Assembly: GCA_015062535.1 (NCBI GenBank)
Contig: SUUK01000006.1
Location: 1-64,000, forward strand
Direction of reading: 5' to 3'
DNA: 64,000 nt
Source: Alphaproteobacteria bacterium
Lineage (GTDB): Bacteria > Pseudomonadota > Alphaproteobacteria > RF32 > CAG-239
In this document: piece after piece, positions 36,526 to 46,160 of the stretch
Numbering within the stretch: the stretch's first letter is position 1
How the letters are laid out: each line of letters starts with the position of its first letter
Program-made: the position numbers and the translations under genes
Notes under the pieces: model-generated
Told to the model about the DNA's origin: nothing
Database searches by the model: none
Seen by the model: only the letters and a program-made list of their open reading frames with translations

Positions 36526-38314
36526 GCTCAGAACTCTCCTTCAACGTTCATTAATCATCTTTTCTGTAAACATTTTTTTGTTTTTTATATTAATTGGACG
36601 ATTATACTATTTGCAAATCTATCAAGGTAAAAAGTATTCCCTACTTGCAGACTCAAACCGCACATCAACACGTTTGCTTGTTCCACCACGTGGGAGCATA
36701 AACGATAGAAATGGTGTTGAACTTGCTCTAAACAATCAAAACTTCCAAGCTATGATAACCAAAGCTCAAGTAAGAAACATCGATAAATTATTAACTGACC
36801 TAACCCCAGTATTAAGCCTAACCACAACCGAAATAGAGCGTATCAAAAAAGACTTTTCTCGCAGTCGTCGTTTCGTTCCTATAAAAATAAAAGATAACCT
36901 AACATGGGATGAGGTTGCAACTTTAATGTTAAATAACAACCAATATCGAGGGCTATTTATTGATGAGGGCTTAACAAGATTTTACCCTTACAAAGAATAC
37001 ACTGCCCACCCACTTGGTTATGTTGGCTCAGTATCAACCAAAGACTTAGAAACATCTGATGCCCCATTACTACAAGTCCCTGGCTTTAAGATTGGTAAAT
37101 CAGGCTTTGAAAAGACCTATGACCTTTCCCTAAGAGGCACCGAAGGAACTCTATCATATGAGGTAAACGCCTATGGTCGTATCATGCAAGAGCTAGAAAA
37201 AAAAGAAGGCATCAAAGGAAACGATTTAGACCTAACCATCGATATACGTTTACAAAAAATCGCTTATGATGCATTCAAAAAAGAAGCTGGCGCAGCCGTT
37301 GTTATGGATGTACATACTGGCGAAATTTTAGCCTTTGTATCTGTACCTGCCTATGACCCAAATTTATTTGTAGATGGCATCTCTGTAAAAAATTGGAATA
37401 ATCTTTTATATGATGAAAAAACACCACTAACCGACAAGGCTATCTCTGGACAATATTCCCCAGGCTCAACATTTAAAATTGCCGTAGCCTTAGCCGCTCT
37501 TGAAGAAGGTGTAATAGATACCTCAACCACATCATATTGCTCAGGCAAAATGAAACTAGGCAATCACCTATTCCACTGTTGGCGTCACGCAGGTCATGGC
37601 AAACAAAACGTTATCGAAGCAATCAAAAACTCATGTGACATTTTCTTCTATGAAACAGCTCTAAAACTTGGCATTGAAAAAATTGCCCAAATGAGCAAAA
37701 GACTTGGACTTGGCAAGACCTATGAACTCGGCTTAGAAAATCAAAAAGAAGGTGTAATTCCAGATAAACAATGGAAACTCTCCAAACTAAAATCACCATG
37801 GCAACAAGGTGAAACCGTTATTGCCGGCATTGGTCAAGGATATGTTCTTGTCACCCCACTCCAATTAGCAACTATGCTATCAAGGGTAGTTAACGGGGGC
37901 TACGAAGTAGAGCCAACTTTCATTAAAAAAGAAACCACCCCAAAATTTCCAAAACTAAACATCAAACAATCATCAATCGATATTGTAAAACAAGGAATGT
38001 TTGAGGTAGTAAATGGCTTAGGTGGCACCGCCGTTGGTGCAAGACCCAAAACTAAAGACCTAAAAATTGGTGGCAAAACTGGAACAACTCAAGTTCGTCG
38101 TATATCTTTAAGCGAAAGACAAAAAGGTATCATAAAAGACGAAGACCTACCTTGGAAATATAGAAACCATGCATGGTTTATGGCTTATGCTCCACACAAT
38201 TCCCCCAAATATGCCATAGCTGTAATTGTTGAGCATGGAAGATCAGGTTCTGCAGTTGCTGCTCCAATCGCATCAAAAATTCTAGAAGAAGCAATCAAAT
38301 TAGATATAAGGTAG
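36509..38314 (+). CDS. mrdA: Penicillin-binding protein 2 (transpeptidase)
   Basis: Crosslinks new peptidoglycan in the elongasome and is a beta-lactam target. 601 residues: membrane helix about 15-35, pedestal domain with PPRGSINDRNG near 59-69, and transpeptidase domain. Active-site motifs are S320-T-F-K323, S375-C-D377 and K523-T-G. The order mreD-mrdA-rodA identifies it as PBP2 rather than PBP3. It overlaps mreD by 17 bp, with a GGAGG site inside mreD. Confidence 0.96.
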   Translation: MKTNNKLRTLLQRSLIIFSVNIFLFFILIGRLYYLQIYQGKKYSLLADSNRTSTRLLVPPRGSINDRNGVELALNNQNFQAMITKAQVRNIDKLLTDLTPVLSLTTTEIERIKKDFSRSRRFVPIKIKDNLTWDEVATLMLNNNQYRGLFIDEGLTRFYPYKEYTAHPLGYVGSVSTKDLETSDAPLLQVPGFKIGKSGFEKTYDLSLRGTEGTLSYEVNAYGRIMQELEKKEGIKGNDLDLTIDIRLQKIAYDAFKKEAGAAVVMDVHTGEILAFVSVPAYDPNLFVDGISVKNWNNLLYDEKTPLTDKAISGQYSPGSTFKIAVALAALEEGVIDTSTTSYCSGKMKLGNHLFHCWRHAGHGKQNVIEAIKNSCDIFFYETALKLGIEKIAQMSKRLGLGKTYELGLENQKEGVIPDKQWKLSKLKSPWQQGETVIAGIGQGYVLVTPLQLATMLSRVVNGGYEVEPTFIKKETTPKFPKLNIKQSSIDIVKQGMFEVVNGLGGTAVGARPKTKDLKIGGKTGTTQVRRISLSERQKGIIKDEDLPWKYRNHAWFMAYAPHNSPKYAIAVIVEHGRSGSAVAAPIASKILEEAIKLDIR

Positions 38315-38320
38315 CAAAAA

Positions 38321-39454
38321 ATGGCAATAATCTTAAATCAAAACCAAAACCTAACCCTAAAAGAGCGTTTCTTTAACCTAAACTTTATATTCATAGGTAT
38401 TGTTTGCTTACTTGCCCTTATCGGTTGTTTAATTTTATATTCTGCAGCCGGAGGAAAGCTCGCCCCATGGGCACTAAATCAAGCCATCCGCTTTGGAATG
38501 GGATTAGGTGTAATGCTTGTTGCCTCAATGATAAGACCAGAATTTTATTTCAAAATTTCTACCCCATTTTATGTTTTCACATTAATACTCTTAATCATTG
38601 TAGAAGTAGCAGGCCATACCGGTATGGGCGCCCAACGTTGGATAAACTTAGGCTTTTTCAAACTCCAACCATCAGAGCTAATGAAAATTGCCATAGTTTT
38701 AGAACTAGCTCGCTACTTTAGTCAAACTCCCCTTTCTACAATCAAAACCATAAAGGGTATTATAAAACCCGCCATTATGGTCATAGCCCCTGTTGCTCTA
38801 ATCATTATGCAACCAGACCTTGGCACATCATTAATGATATTATTTACTGCCGTTGCACTATTTTATCTAGCCGGAGTACAATGGTATAAATTTGCTTCGT
38901 GCATAGGAGCAGTTGCACTACTTGCCCCAATTTTGTGGCACAAACTACATGCCTACCAACAAAACCGCATCTTAACATTCTTAAATCCCGAAAGAGACCC
39001 ACAAGGTGCTGGCTATCATATCATCCAAGCCAAAATTGCTTTAGGCTCAGGAGGATTAACTGGTAAAGGATTTTTATCAGGCACTCAAAGTCACCTAAAC
39101 TTCTTACCCGAAAAACACACAGACTTTATTTTCACCATGTTCTCAGAAGAATTTGGTATGCTTGGCGGAGTTTTAATCATCATCTTAAACCTAATACTAA
39201 TCAGCTATGGCTACTGGTTTGCATTTCGCATCCACCCTGCCAACTATTTTGGCAAAATGGTTATATTAGGACTAAATACCAACTACTTTTTATATGTATT
39301 TATCAATATTGCCATGGTTATTGGCTTGCTACCGGTTGTTGGCGTACCGCTTCCTTTAATAAGCTATGGCGGTACAGTAATCATTTCGGTTATGGCAAGT
39401 TTTGGGATAATGATGTCATTTTACGTCCACAAAGATAAAGATTTAAGAAAATAG
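38321..39454 (+). CDS. rodA: Peptidoglycan glycosyltransferase RodA
   Basis: SEDS-family polymerase that extends glycan strands with PBP2. 377 residues with about ten membrane helices. Family motifs include GAQRWINLGFFKLQPSE near 103-119, IQAKIALGSGGLTGKGFLSGTQ near 235-256, and the final LPLISYGGT near 345-353. The putative catalytic aspartate would lie in the large loop containing LPEKHTDFIF. It starts 6 bp after mrdA and is the last gene of the elongasome operon. Confidence 0.96.
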   Translation: MAIILNQNQNLTLKERFFNLNFIFIGIVCLLALIGCLILYSAAGGKLAPWALNQAIRFGMGLGVMLVASMIRPEFYFKISTPFYVFTLILLIIVEVAGHTGMGAQRWINLGFFKLQPSELMKIAIVLELARYFSQTPLSTIKTIKGIIKPAIMVIAPVALIIMQPDLGTSLMILFTAVALFYLAGVQWYKFASCIGAVALLAPILWHKLHAYQQNRILTFLNPERDPQGAGYHIIQAKIALGSGGLTGKGFLSGTQSHLNFLPEKHTDFIFTMFSEEFGMLGGVLIIILNLILISYGYWFAFRIHPANYFGKMVILGLNTNYFLYVFINIAMVIGLLPVVGVPLPLISYGGTVIISVMASFGIMMSFYVHKDKDLRK

Positions 39455-39508
39455 CCTATTGAAAAATTACAAATTAAAATTATATCCGTCTTAAAACAAG
39501 GAGGATAT

Positions 39509-39919
39509 ATGTTAAAACAATACGTTACACTACTAACATTTTGCATCACATTATGTTCATGCGCCACTCAAAAAAAATACATCGCTCAACTAAATAACGA
39601 TATAAACAAATCATATTCAGAAATCATAAACCAGTACGGCAACCCAAGCACTACTAAACGCCTTAAAAATGGAGATATGATAATAACCTATGTAAACGTA
39701 AACACCGAGCTTTTACCAGACCCAAACTATTTTCCAAACAACACCGATTTTCTAACCGAAGATGAAGAATTTTATCCATTCACATATGGTGGAAACGAAA
39801 TCCCTGTCGGAAATTTTATGGGTGAAGAAATAACAAACTATTGCCAAACCAAGTTTTACCTAACCAACAATCACGTTACCTCCTGGAGCCTAAAAGGTAA
39901 TTCATGTGTTGCATTATAG
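39509..39919 (+). CDS. Small putative lipoprotein
   Basis: A 136-residue protein with a lipoprotein signal peptide; the lipobox is LCSC with C18 as the modified cysteine. The region SYSEIINQYGNPSTTKRLKNGDMIITYVN resembles the start of SmpA/OmlA-type small lipoprotein domains, a weak match. AAGGAGGA gives a strong ribosome binding site. Its last 44 bp overlap the 3' end of the convergent ank gene. It could be outer-membrane associated; function unknown. Confidence 0.72.
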   Translation: MLKQYVTLLTFCITLCSCATQKKYIAQLNNDINKSYSEIINQYGNPSTTKRLKNGDMIITYVNVNTELLPDPNYFPNNTDFLTEDEEFYPFTYGGNEIPVGNFMGEEITNYCQTKFYLTNNHVTSWSLKGNSCVAL

Positions 39920-40589
39920 CCAACTTATCTTCATCATTATCTTTATTTTCAGTTTTTATTTTCACATACGCGTCTTTAATTTTTCCCAAAACTTCATCAT
40001 TTCGAGCATATTCAAAAGCATCTTTATCTGTCATATCTTTTAATAAAGGATCAGCACCATGCATAACTAATTTATATGCAATATCACCATATCCCCAATT
40101 AGCTGTCGTCATAAGTGCTGTCATACCAATTTTATTAGTTTCATCAACCTTAGCACCATTTTCAAGCAATATATCGACATAATGCTCAACACCATATTTT
40201 GCAGCCCAAATAAGGGCTGTATTTCCATTAAAGTCATCTTTAGCATTTAAATCTGCCCCATCTTCAATAAATTTCATAAATTTATTAAATTCATTAACAT
40301 CACTAAAATCAACATGAAATCTAATAGAATCAATTAAATCTTTTCCTAATTTTTTTGCATCAATAGGAGATACACGTTTATCTATTGCCCCATTTTCTTC
40401 CAATATCCGAGCAACTAAATCAAGGTTATTTTCTCTTGCAATACCCAATGCGCTAAAGCCTCTTTTAATACGATTAACATCAACTCCAAGTTTTATCAGC
40501 ATATCAACTTTTGCGCATTTTATACGCTCATCCATATCCTTATTTTTTATTATCTCAAACAGCTGCTTTTCTAAAATATCTTCACTCAT
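39876..40589 (-). CDS. Ankyrin-repeat protein (ank family member 4)
   Basis: A 237-residue protein with the same N-terminal module (LEKQLFEIIKNKDMDERIKCAKVDMLIKLGVDVNRIKRG) and about four ankyrin-type units, two of them clear (NTALIWAAKYGVEHYVDILLENG and MTALMTTANWGYGDIAYKLVMHG). The C-terminus (LAIMQHMNYLLGSRR) is read from the antisense of the lipoprotein gene, so the original end has probably been lost. A TTGTAA-N17-TAAAAT promoter and class 3 repeats lie upstream. Of the family it has diverged repeats like member 1. Confidence 0.82.
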   Translation of the reverse strand: MSEDILEKQLFEIIKNKDMDERIKCAKVDMLIKLGVDVNRIKRGFSALGIARENNLDLVARILEENGAIDKRVSPIDAKKLGKDLIDSIRFHVDFSDVNEFNKFMKFIEDGADLNAKDDFNGNTALIWAAKYGVEHYVDILLENGAKVDETNKIGMTALMTTANWGYGDIAYKLVMHGADPLLKDMTDKDAFEYARNDEVLGKIKDAYVKIKTENKDNDEDKLAIMQHMNYLLGSRR

Positions 40590-40618
40590 TTTCCACTCTT
40601 TCTTTCAAAACATAAGCT

Positions 40619-40647
40619 ATTTTACTACATTTTCTCCCCTTTTACAA
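40619..40647 (-). promoter_or_regulatory. Predicted promoter of ank member 4
   Basis: Minus strand TTGTAA (40647-40642), 17-bp spacer containing GGGG, TAAAAT (40624-40619), about 30 bp before the start codon. Confidence 0.68.
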
Positions 40648-40663
40648 TAAAAAACTCCCTCCA

Positions 40664-40839
40664 TCATCCTCATTCTACTTTGCAACACACACCAAAGCCC
40701 TCATCCCTCGATTACCAGCAACACACACCTTTCCCTCATCCCTCGATTGCCACACACTCCCCGATGTCATCCCTCAATTACCCGCAACACACACCTTTTC
40801 GTCATCCCTCGATTGCGCTAAGCAATCGTCAAGGAATCT
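40664..40839. repeat. Class 3 REP-like half-copies and one full copy
   Basis: TCATCCCTC-type left arms at about 40664 (decayed), 40701, 40736 and 40767, spaced 31-37 bp, then a complete copy at 40801-40839 (GTCATCCCTCGATTGC, GCTA loop, GCAATCGTCAAGGAATCT). Between them are short AACACACACC-type spacers, alike but not identical. It fills most of the gap between the ank gene and the ssb promoter. Confidence 0.8.
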
Positions 40840-40908
40840 TCAAATTAACCCCCCCCCTTAAAAAAACACTCGTTATACACACCCCAAAATCAAAAAAACA
40901 CTTTTTTA

Positions 40909-40937
40909 TTGTCAAACTTTTTTTTCTTACATATAAT
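40909..40937 (+). promoter_or_regulatory. Predicted sigma-70 promoter of ssb
   Basis: TTGTCA (40909-40914), 17-bp spacer, perfect TATAAT (40932-40937), about 40 bp before the ssb start. Confidence 0.8.
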
Positions 40938-40978
40938 CCTCCCACAAACAACATTTCATTTAGAAAAGGCAATAAAAA

Positions 40979-41443
40979 ATGGCTGGAAGCATAAATAAAG
41001 TAATTTTAGTAGGTAATCTTGGTCAAGATCCACGCGTTAGCAACACCCAATCTGGCGCTAAAGTTGTAAACTTCAACCTTGCGACATCAGAATCTTGGCG
41101 TGATAAAGCAACTGGTGAACGCAAAGACCGTACAGAATGGCACAGAGTAGTTATTTTTAACTCAGGCCTTGCAGACACAGCAGAAAGATATCTTCGTAAA
41201 GGTTCAAAAGTATATCTAGAAGGCGCACTTCAAACTCGTGAATGGGAAGACCAAAATGGTCAAAAACGCTACACAACAGAAGTTGTATTGCAAAACTTCA
41301 ATAGCTCACTTGTTATGCTAGATGGCCGTTCAGATGGTGCACCTCAAGGAAGTGGCGACATTTACGATTCTTCATCAGCTTCAGCTGGTTGGGATGCAAC
41401 TCCTAGCACATCAGATGTAGCAGATGATGATATTCCTTTCTAA
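40979..41443 (+). CDS. ssb: Single-stranded DNA-binding protein
   Basis: Coats single-stranded DNA in replication and repair and recruits partners through its tail. 154 residues: an OB-fold (about 1-110) starting [20 protein letters not shown] and containing [10 protein letters not shown], then a flexible Gly/Ser/Asp linker, and the acidic tip DDDIPF. It is single-copy here with a strong promoter and terminator. RecO, whose family works with SSB, is also in this window but not linked. Confidence 0.98.
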   Translation: MAGSINKVILVGNLGQDPRVSNTQSGAKVVNFNLATSESWRDKATGERKDRTEWHRVVIFNSGLADTAERYLRKGSKVYLEGALQTREWEDQNGQKRYTTEVVLQNFNSSLVMLDGRSDGAPQGSGDIYDSSSASAGWDATPSTSDVADDDIPF

Positions 41444-41466
41444 TAAAAACAATTAAATATCTCCCC

Positions 41467-41500
41467 AAACCCTTAAAGCCACCACTTTAAGGGTTTATTC
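41467..41500 (+). terminator. Rho-independent terminator of ssb
   Basis: Perfect 12-bp stem AAACCCTTAAAG with CTTTAAGGGTTT and a 6-base loop, followed by ATTCTTA. The T tract is short but the stem is strong. Confidence 0.8.
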
Positions 41501-41518
41501 TTAAAAAAAGGAAAAAAT

Positions 41519-41772
41519 ATGTTATTTAACAAAATCGCAATCTTAGGTATTGGTTTAATTGGCTCATCACTTGCTAGAAACATCATAGAAAAAAACATCT
41601 CCAAAGAGCTTTTGAAGATTTAATTGCCTTAGAGCGAAATATCCGCTGGGATGAAGGAGATAAACTCTATAATTTATTCTCACGCACACAAAAAATAAGA
41701 AAAGATGTCATCGAGGCAAAAGAGCACCAACCATAAGCAGAAAAATTATTAAAAGAAACCTTAATTAAATAA
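41519..41772 (+). pseudogene. tyrA: Prephenate dehydrogenase remnant (internal deletion)
   Basis: An ATG with AAGGA opens a frame MLFNKIAILGIGLIGSSLAR, the NAD-binding start of prephenate dehydrogenase, which stops after 34 codons. From 41611 a second frame (+2) reads FEDLIALERNIRWDEGDKLY and then NLFSRTQKIRKDVIEAKEH, the family's C-terminal helix. About 200 central residues are missing, the two parts are out of frame, and a TAA at 41734 interrupts the tail, which otherwise runs to 41772. The gene is dead. Unless another copy exists, the tyrosine pathway is affected. Confidence 0.85.
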
Positions 41773-41814
41773 AATTTAAATCTTTCCCTCTATATTAAAA
41801 AAAGGAGGTTTAAT

Positions 41815-43617
41815 ATGCAAAAACGCCATAAAAATATACACCTAAATCAAACGGACTTAAAATATCATCAAACATTAAAGAAAGTCTCACGTTTTCTAAA
41901 AAATAATTTTTACCTTTTAATCTCAACAATAGCTGTATTTTTATTTATCTATTTTGGGATTAACCAATGGGATGTATGCTATGGTGATGCAGATGGCTAC
42001 ATGAGAGCTATAAGAGTAAACAACTGGCATAATAATCCTCTATTCTGGGAGCAAAAAATCTACCAAAGCAACTACCCATTTGGTGAAGTAAATCACTGGA
42101 CAAGATTTGTAGACATTTTATGGCTGATATGTAGCGCCCCATTTTTTAATCAATTTGCCCTAAAAGATGCCCTATTTTTAGGTGGTGCTTTTTTATCCCC
42201 TATCGTTGGTATTATTGCGGTATCAATGCTAGGTTATGGATTAAAACGCCAGTTCAACATTTTTCTGGCACTTCTTGGATGTTTATTTTTTATGAATATG
42301 CACCAAACCCAATTTGAATTTTCATTTTATAGAGCAGACCATCATTCCGTACTAATGGCTTTAGGCTTATACTCAATGTCAAACCTAATGTGCTACCTAA
42401 AAAAACATCAAAATCGCTATCTTTTTCGCCTAAGTTTATCCTTAAGTTTGATGACTTTTACATCTATTGAGGCAATACTTATCACCCCAATCTTTTTACT
42501 CTATTTCATATACCAATATGTATTTAAAAATAACTCCTTAAACCCTGCCTATACTATCATAAAATACTACACCATATTTATTGTCATTTTCTTTATCTTA
42601 AACCCACCTTTTGAGGGCTACTTCTACCCAGATAATGGCAGATTATCCATTTTATACATAACTGCCTCCACACTCACATTAATCGCCCTAAAAATACTAT
42701 GCAGTCAAAGAATACACACAAAGCGCCTCAAAATAGTATCACTTTTGTGTTCCGCATCTGTTATCTTTTTACTTTTAGTTTTAATCTTTTCAAAAGATAT
42801 TTTGCTTCCACCACTTGCCCCCGAGATAAAAACAATTTGGAGCAATCGAATTGCTGAGATGAAACATTTTTATGATTTTCCAATCTCGTCAATAATCAAC
42901 TTATACGCTACATCAACAATCGCTTTGTTATTAAACATTATTTTGCTCTTAACATCAAAGCGCCACAAAAAATTACTAATCTTAAATCTAATCATTGGCT
43001 TGCCTCTACATGCATTATCGCTATATGCCACTCGATTTTATATATACCAACCTATATATATATTTATTCCATTTTTATGCTTTATAGATAAATTATATTA
43101 TAGTTCAGATTTTCATAAGAGAAAAAGCAACGAATTCCCATCAGTTATTTACTCTGCATGTTTAATTATTTTATTGCTAGAAGAATTAATATCTATGCCA
43201 ATAATACTAGAACATAAACCAGATAATAAATCAACTTATTATAGTTCTTTAAGTCAAACAATAAAACTCCACCAAGGAACGCTATTAACAGATACATTTC
43301 TATCACCACGCTTTGTCTATGAATGTGGTGTAAATACTGTTTCAACACCTTACCACAGAAATAAAGAGGGTATAATAGACGGCTATAAAATTTTATTTAG
43401 CTCTGATGATTATGAGCTAATTCCTCTATTATTAAAACACCAAATAACTCAAATTGTACTTTTTGAAAACTATGGTAACAAATTTTATGACCTATCAGAA
43501 GAAAATAAACAAAAACTATATTATCGCCTCATAAAAAGAGAACGCATCCCCCCTTTCTTAAAAGAAATTCCATCAATTCATTCCAACGTAAGGCACTATA
43601 AGGTGTCTACATTATAA
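41815..43617 (+). CDS. GT-C-like membrane protein
   Basis: A 600-residue protein with about ten membrane helices and a C-terminal soluble part from about 460. Motifs in the first loops fit GT-C type lipid-linked glycosyltransferases: GDADGYMRAIRVNNW at 57-71, NYPFGEVNHWTRFVD at 86-100, and RADHHS at 173-178. It would transfer a sugar or glycan from a polyprenyl carrier on the periplasmic side of the inner membrane. Substrate unknown. AGGAGG precedes the ATG. It follows the dead tyrA by 42 bp and shares a bidirectional terminator with the next, convergent gene. Confidence 0.78.
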   Translation: MQKRHKNIHLNQTDLKYHQTLKKVSRFLKNNFYLLISTIAVFLFIYFGINQWDVCYGDADGYMRAIRVNNWHNNPLFWEQKIYQSNYPFGEVNHWTRFVDILWLICSAPFFNQFALKDALFLGGAFLSPIVGIIAVSMLGYGLKRQFNIFLALLGCLFFMNMHQTQFEFSFYRADHHSVLMALGLYSMSNLMCYLKKHQNRYLFRLSLSLSLMTFTSIEAILITPIFLLYFIYQYVFKNNSLNPAYTIIKYYTIFIVIFFILNPPFEGYFYPDNGRLSILYITASTLTLIALKILCSQRIHTKRLKIVSLLCSASVIFLLLVLIFSKDILLPPLAPEIKTIWSNRIAEMKHFYDFPISSIINLYATSTIALLLNIILLLTSKRHKKLLILNLIIGLPLHALSLYATRFYIYQPIYIFIPFLCFIDKLYYSSDFHKRKSNEFPSVIYSACLIILLLEELISMPIILEHKPDNKSTYYSSLSQTIKLHQGTLLTDTFLSPRFVYECGVNTVSTPYHRNKEGIIDGYKILFSSDDYELIPLLLKHQITQIVLFENYGNKFYDLSEENKQKLYYRLIKRERIPPFLKEIPSIHSNVRHYKVSTL

Positions 43618-43620
43618 AAA

Positions 43621-43644
43621 AAAGAGGAGTAACTACTCCTCTTT
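43621..43644. terminator. Bidirectional terminator
   Basis: AAAGAGGAGTA (43621-43631) pairs with TACTCCTCTTT (43634-43644). It serves the plus-strand gene ending at 43617. It also includes the last codons of the minus-strand gene ending at 43633, whose transcripts would end in the T run at 43616-43622. Confidence 0.8.
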
Positions 43645-44457
43645 ATCTTTAAGTATTCGAACAATCTCCCAAACAAAACCATATGCCACCATAACAAGAG
43701 ATATAGCACATAAAGTTATAAGAAAGATATATGGATATGTTCCGCTATATCTCAAAGTTTCAACATCAAACCTTTTAGTTGATACAAAAACTTTTTGGTA
43801 TTCTGCTACATTAAACAAACCATATCGATAAAAATAAACAAAGTCGCCTTTTTTTATTTCTTCATTTGTTGCTATATCAATGTTTTTTGTTAATGGGTAT
43901 TTAATGCCATTATTAATCATTACTTCATTATCTGGCAAAACCTCAAACACCTCACCTCTATCAATTTCAAACAACTTAAAATTAGGTTCATACATAAGAG
44001 GTATAATAAGTAATAAACAAACACCCAAAAAAACTTTTTGATGAACTGGATGTTTAACCAAAATCACCCAATACATAAAAATAGCAGATACTAAAAAAAC
44101 CAAAAGAATACACCAAGGATTAAGCAATTTTTCAAATAAGTCCTTTTCCAAAAAACGATTAATCAATTTTGCATCTTCCAATGATATAGTACTAGCAAAT
44201 ATCTCAAACTGATTGATATATACAAAAATTTTATTACCAATCTCTAGTTTTTCACCAGATGCCACATCAACCAGCGGAATCTCAAACTCGCGAAAAACTT
44301 CTTTGTTATCGATAATTTTTACCATGCTTTGTTCTTCATTTATCGAAACAATTCTGCCACAACAAAGAACATCTTTATCACTCTCAACAATTCTAGGAAG
44401 AAAAATATATCCTAAAACCATCAATAATCCGAACGCCACAAAACATAATTTCTTCAT
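43633..44457 (-). CDS. Membrane protein of unknown function
   Basis: A 274-residue protein with an N-terminal helix (about 4-22), two central helices (about 111-133 and 140-158) and one near the C-terminus (about 245-267). Between them are two beta-rich loops of similar kind (residues 32-90 and 168-225), each with a short pattern like xGxVxxxNxxxxxI and a KGDFVYFY or GNKIFVYI strand. The loops look like small OB or SH3-type barrels repeated, possibly from internal duplication. No family recognised. It lies 110 bp downstream of the ABC transporter genes on the same strand. Confidence 0.6.
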   Translation of the reverse strand: MKKLCFVAFGLLMVLGYIFLPRIVESDKDVLCCGRIVSINEEQSMVKIIDNKEVFREFEIPLVDVASGEKLEIGNKIFVYINQFEIFASTISLEDAKLINRFLEKDLFEKLLNPWCILLVFLVSAIFMYWVILVKHPVHQKVFLGVCLLLIIPLMYEPNFKLFEIDRGEVFEVLPDNEVMINNGIKYPLTKNIDIATNEEIKKGDFVYFYRYGLFNVAEYQKVFVSTKRFDVETLRYSGTYPYIFLITLCAISLVMVAYGFVWEIVRILKDKEE

Positions 44458-44567
44458 AATTGTAAATATTTATATTAGACATAATTTTTATAATCACGAC
44501 TCTATAACTAGAGCGAAATCACTTTTTTGTCAAACATTTTATAAAAAAATAATCCTAACGTCCCAAA

Positions 44568-46160
44568 CTACAATATTGATGCTCTAATAAGCTCCTTAGA
44601 GTATTCACTAATTGGCTCATTAAATATTTTATCCGCAGAACCATACTCAACAACCCTACCATTCTTCATTACCATAATATCATGAGAAATAGCTTTAATT
44701 GCCCTCATATCATGAGAAATAAACAAATAAGCAATCTTCTTATTTTCTTGAATATTCTTTAGTAGCTTAATAATCTCAGCTTGCACTGTTACATCAAGCG
44801 CAGATGTTGGCTCATCTAAAATTAAAACCTTAGGATTAACCGCTATTGCCCTTGCTATTGCAATACGTTGCCTTTGACCACCCGAAAATTCATGCGGGTA
44901 TTTATACAAAACATCACTATCAAGCCCCACATCTAAAAGCACTTTTTTAACTTTTTCTTCAAGCTCATCTTTCTTCATCTTAAGATTATGAACCTTAATT
45001 CCCTCACCCACAATCTCTAAAATATTCATTCTAGGATTAAGCGAATTATATGGGTCTTGAAACACAACTTGCACTGCTTTTCTAAAATCTTTCTCACTTC
45101 TAACATTAATTGATTTAGAAGTTAAAATACTTCCCTTATATTTTTGAAGCTCAGCCAAGCACATACCAAGAGTTGTTTTACCACTACCACTTTCGCCAAC
45201 AACTCCCAAAGTCTTTCCTTCCATCAAAGAAAAACTAACTCCATCAAGAGCCTTAATTTCTTTAACAACTTTACCAAAAATATTTTTTTTCAAAGCAAAA
45301 CTAACAGATAAATCCCTTGCTTCCATAATTTTTCTAGCATTAAAATTGCGCCTTAAAAACTTTTTATCAAACGCTCCCAAAAGTTCTTTGGTATAACTAT
45401 GAAAAGGTGCATTAAAAATATTTCCAACACTACCCTCTTCAACAATAACCCCATCTTTCATCACAATCACACGATTTGCAATTTTTCTAACCACTCCCAA
45501 ATCATGCGAGATAAAAATAATCGCCATATTAAGCTTTTCTTTTAAATCTAGTAACAACTCTAATATCTGCTTTTGAACAGTCACATCAAGAGCTGTTGTT
45601 GGCTCATCTGCAATCAAAATTTTTGGAGCATTTGCAACCGCCATAGCTATCATCACACGCTGTCTTTGCCCACCCGAAAGCTCAAATGGATAAGCATTAA
45701 CTCTGTCCTTATAATTTTCAATACCAACAAGTTTTAATAAATATCTAGCTCTAGCCATTGCCTTTTTCTTTGAAACTTTTTTATGAACTCTAATAACCTC
45801 AGCAATCTGCTCACCAATTTTCATCAAAGGATTAAGAGAGCTCATTGGCTCTTGGAAAATCATACTAATTTCCCCACCTCTAATCTCTTGCCATTCATTA
45901 TCAGAAAAAGCTGTTAGCTCCTTGTTATTATATACAATAGAGTTAGTACTTTTATAAAGAACTTTCCTCTCATCTAAAAGTCCCAAAATAGATAAAGCTG
46001 TAACCGATTTACCACTACCACTCTCACCAACAATCGCTAAAACTTCACCTTCATGCAACTGAAAACTACTATTATAAACCGCAGAAAAAATACCGCCATT
46101 TTCATTAAAAAAGCGCACATTCAAACTCTTAACATCTAATATTGGCTCTTTAGTTATCAT
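44568..46160 (-). CDS. yejF: Peptide ABC transporter ATP-binding protein with two ATPase domains (YejF type)
   Basis: A fused dual ATPase of the microcin C/oligopeptide importer type, about 530 residues. Each half has a Walker A motif GESGSGKS or GESGSGKT, a Q-loop, a signature (LSGGQRQR; FSGGQRQR), and a Walker B/D-loop (ADEPTTALD; LDEPTSALD). The ATG at 46160 overlaps the TGA of the permease gene (ATGA), which indicates translational coupling; the frame is open to 46175. Acts on the cytoplasmic face with a YejB/YejE-like permease pair. yejB and a binding protein are not here. Confidence 0.88.
   Translation of the reverse strand: MITKEPILDVKSLNVRFFNENGGIFSAVYNSSFQLHEGEVLAIVGESGSGKSVTALSILGLLDERKVLYKSTNSIVYNNKELTAFSDNEWQEIRGGEISMIFQEPMSSLNPLMKIGEQIAEVIRVHKKVSKKKAMARARYLLKLVGIENYKDRVNAYPFELSGGQRQRVMIAMAVANAPKILIADEPTTALDVTVQKQILELLLDLKEKLNMAIIFISHDLGVVRKIANRVIVMKDGVIVEEGSVGNIFNAPFHSYTKELLGAFDKKFLRRNFNARKIMEARDLSVSFALKKNIFGKVVKEIKALDGVSFSLMEGKTLGVVGESGSGKTTLGMCLAELQKYKGSILTSKSINVRSEKDFRKAVQVVFQDPYNSLNPRMNILEIVGEGIKVHNLKMKKDELEEKVKKVLLDVGLDSDVLYKYPHEFSGGQRQRIAIARAIAVNPKVLILDEPTSALDVTVQAEIIKLLKNIQENKKIAYLFISHDMRAIKAISHDIMVMKNGRVVEYGSADKIFNEPISEYSKELIRASIL

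Noticed and set aside
40664..40839. Spaced repeats resembling a small CRISPR array
   Set aside because: The repeated part is one arm of a palindrome that also occurs singly across the window, spacing is irregular (31-37 bp), spacers resemble each other, and no cas genes are near.
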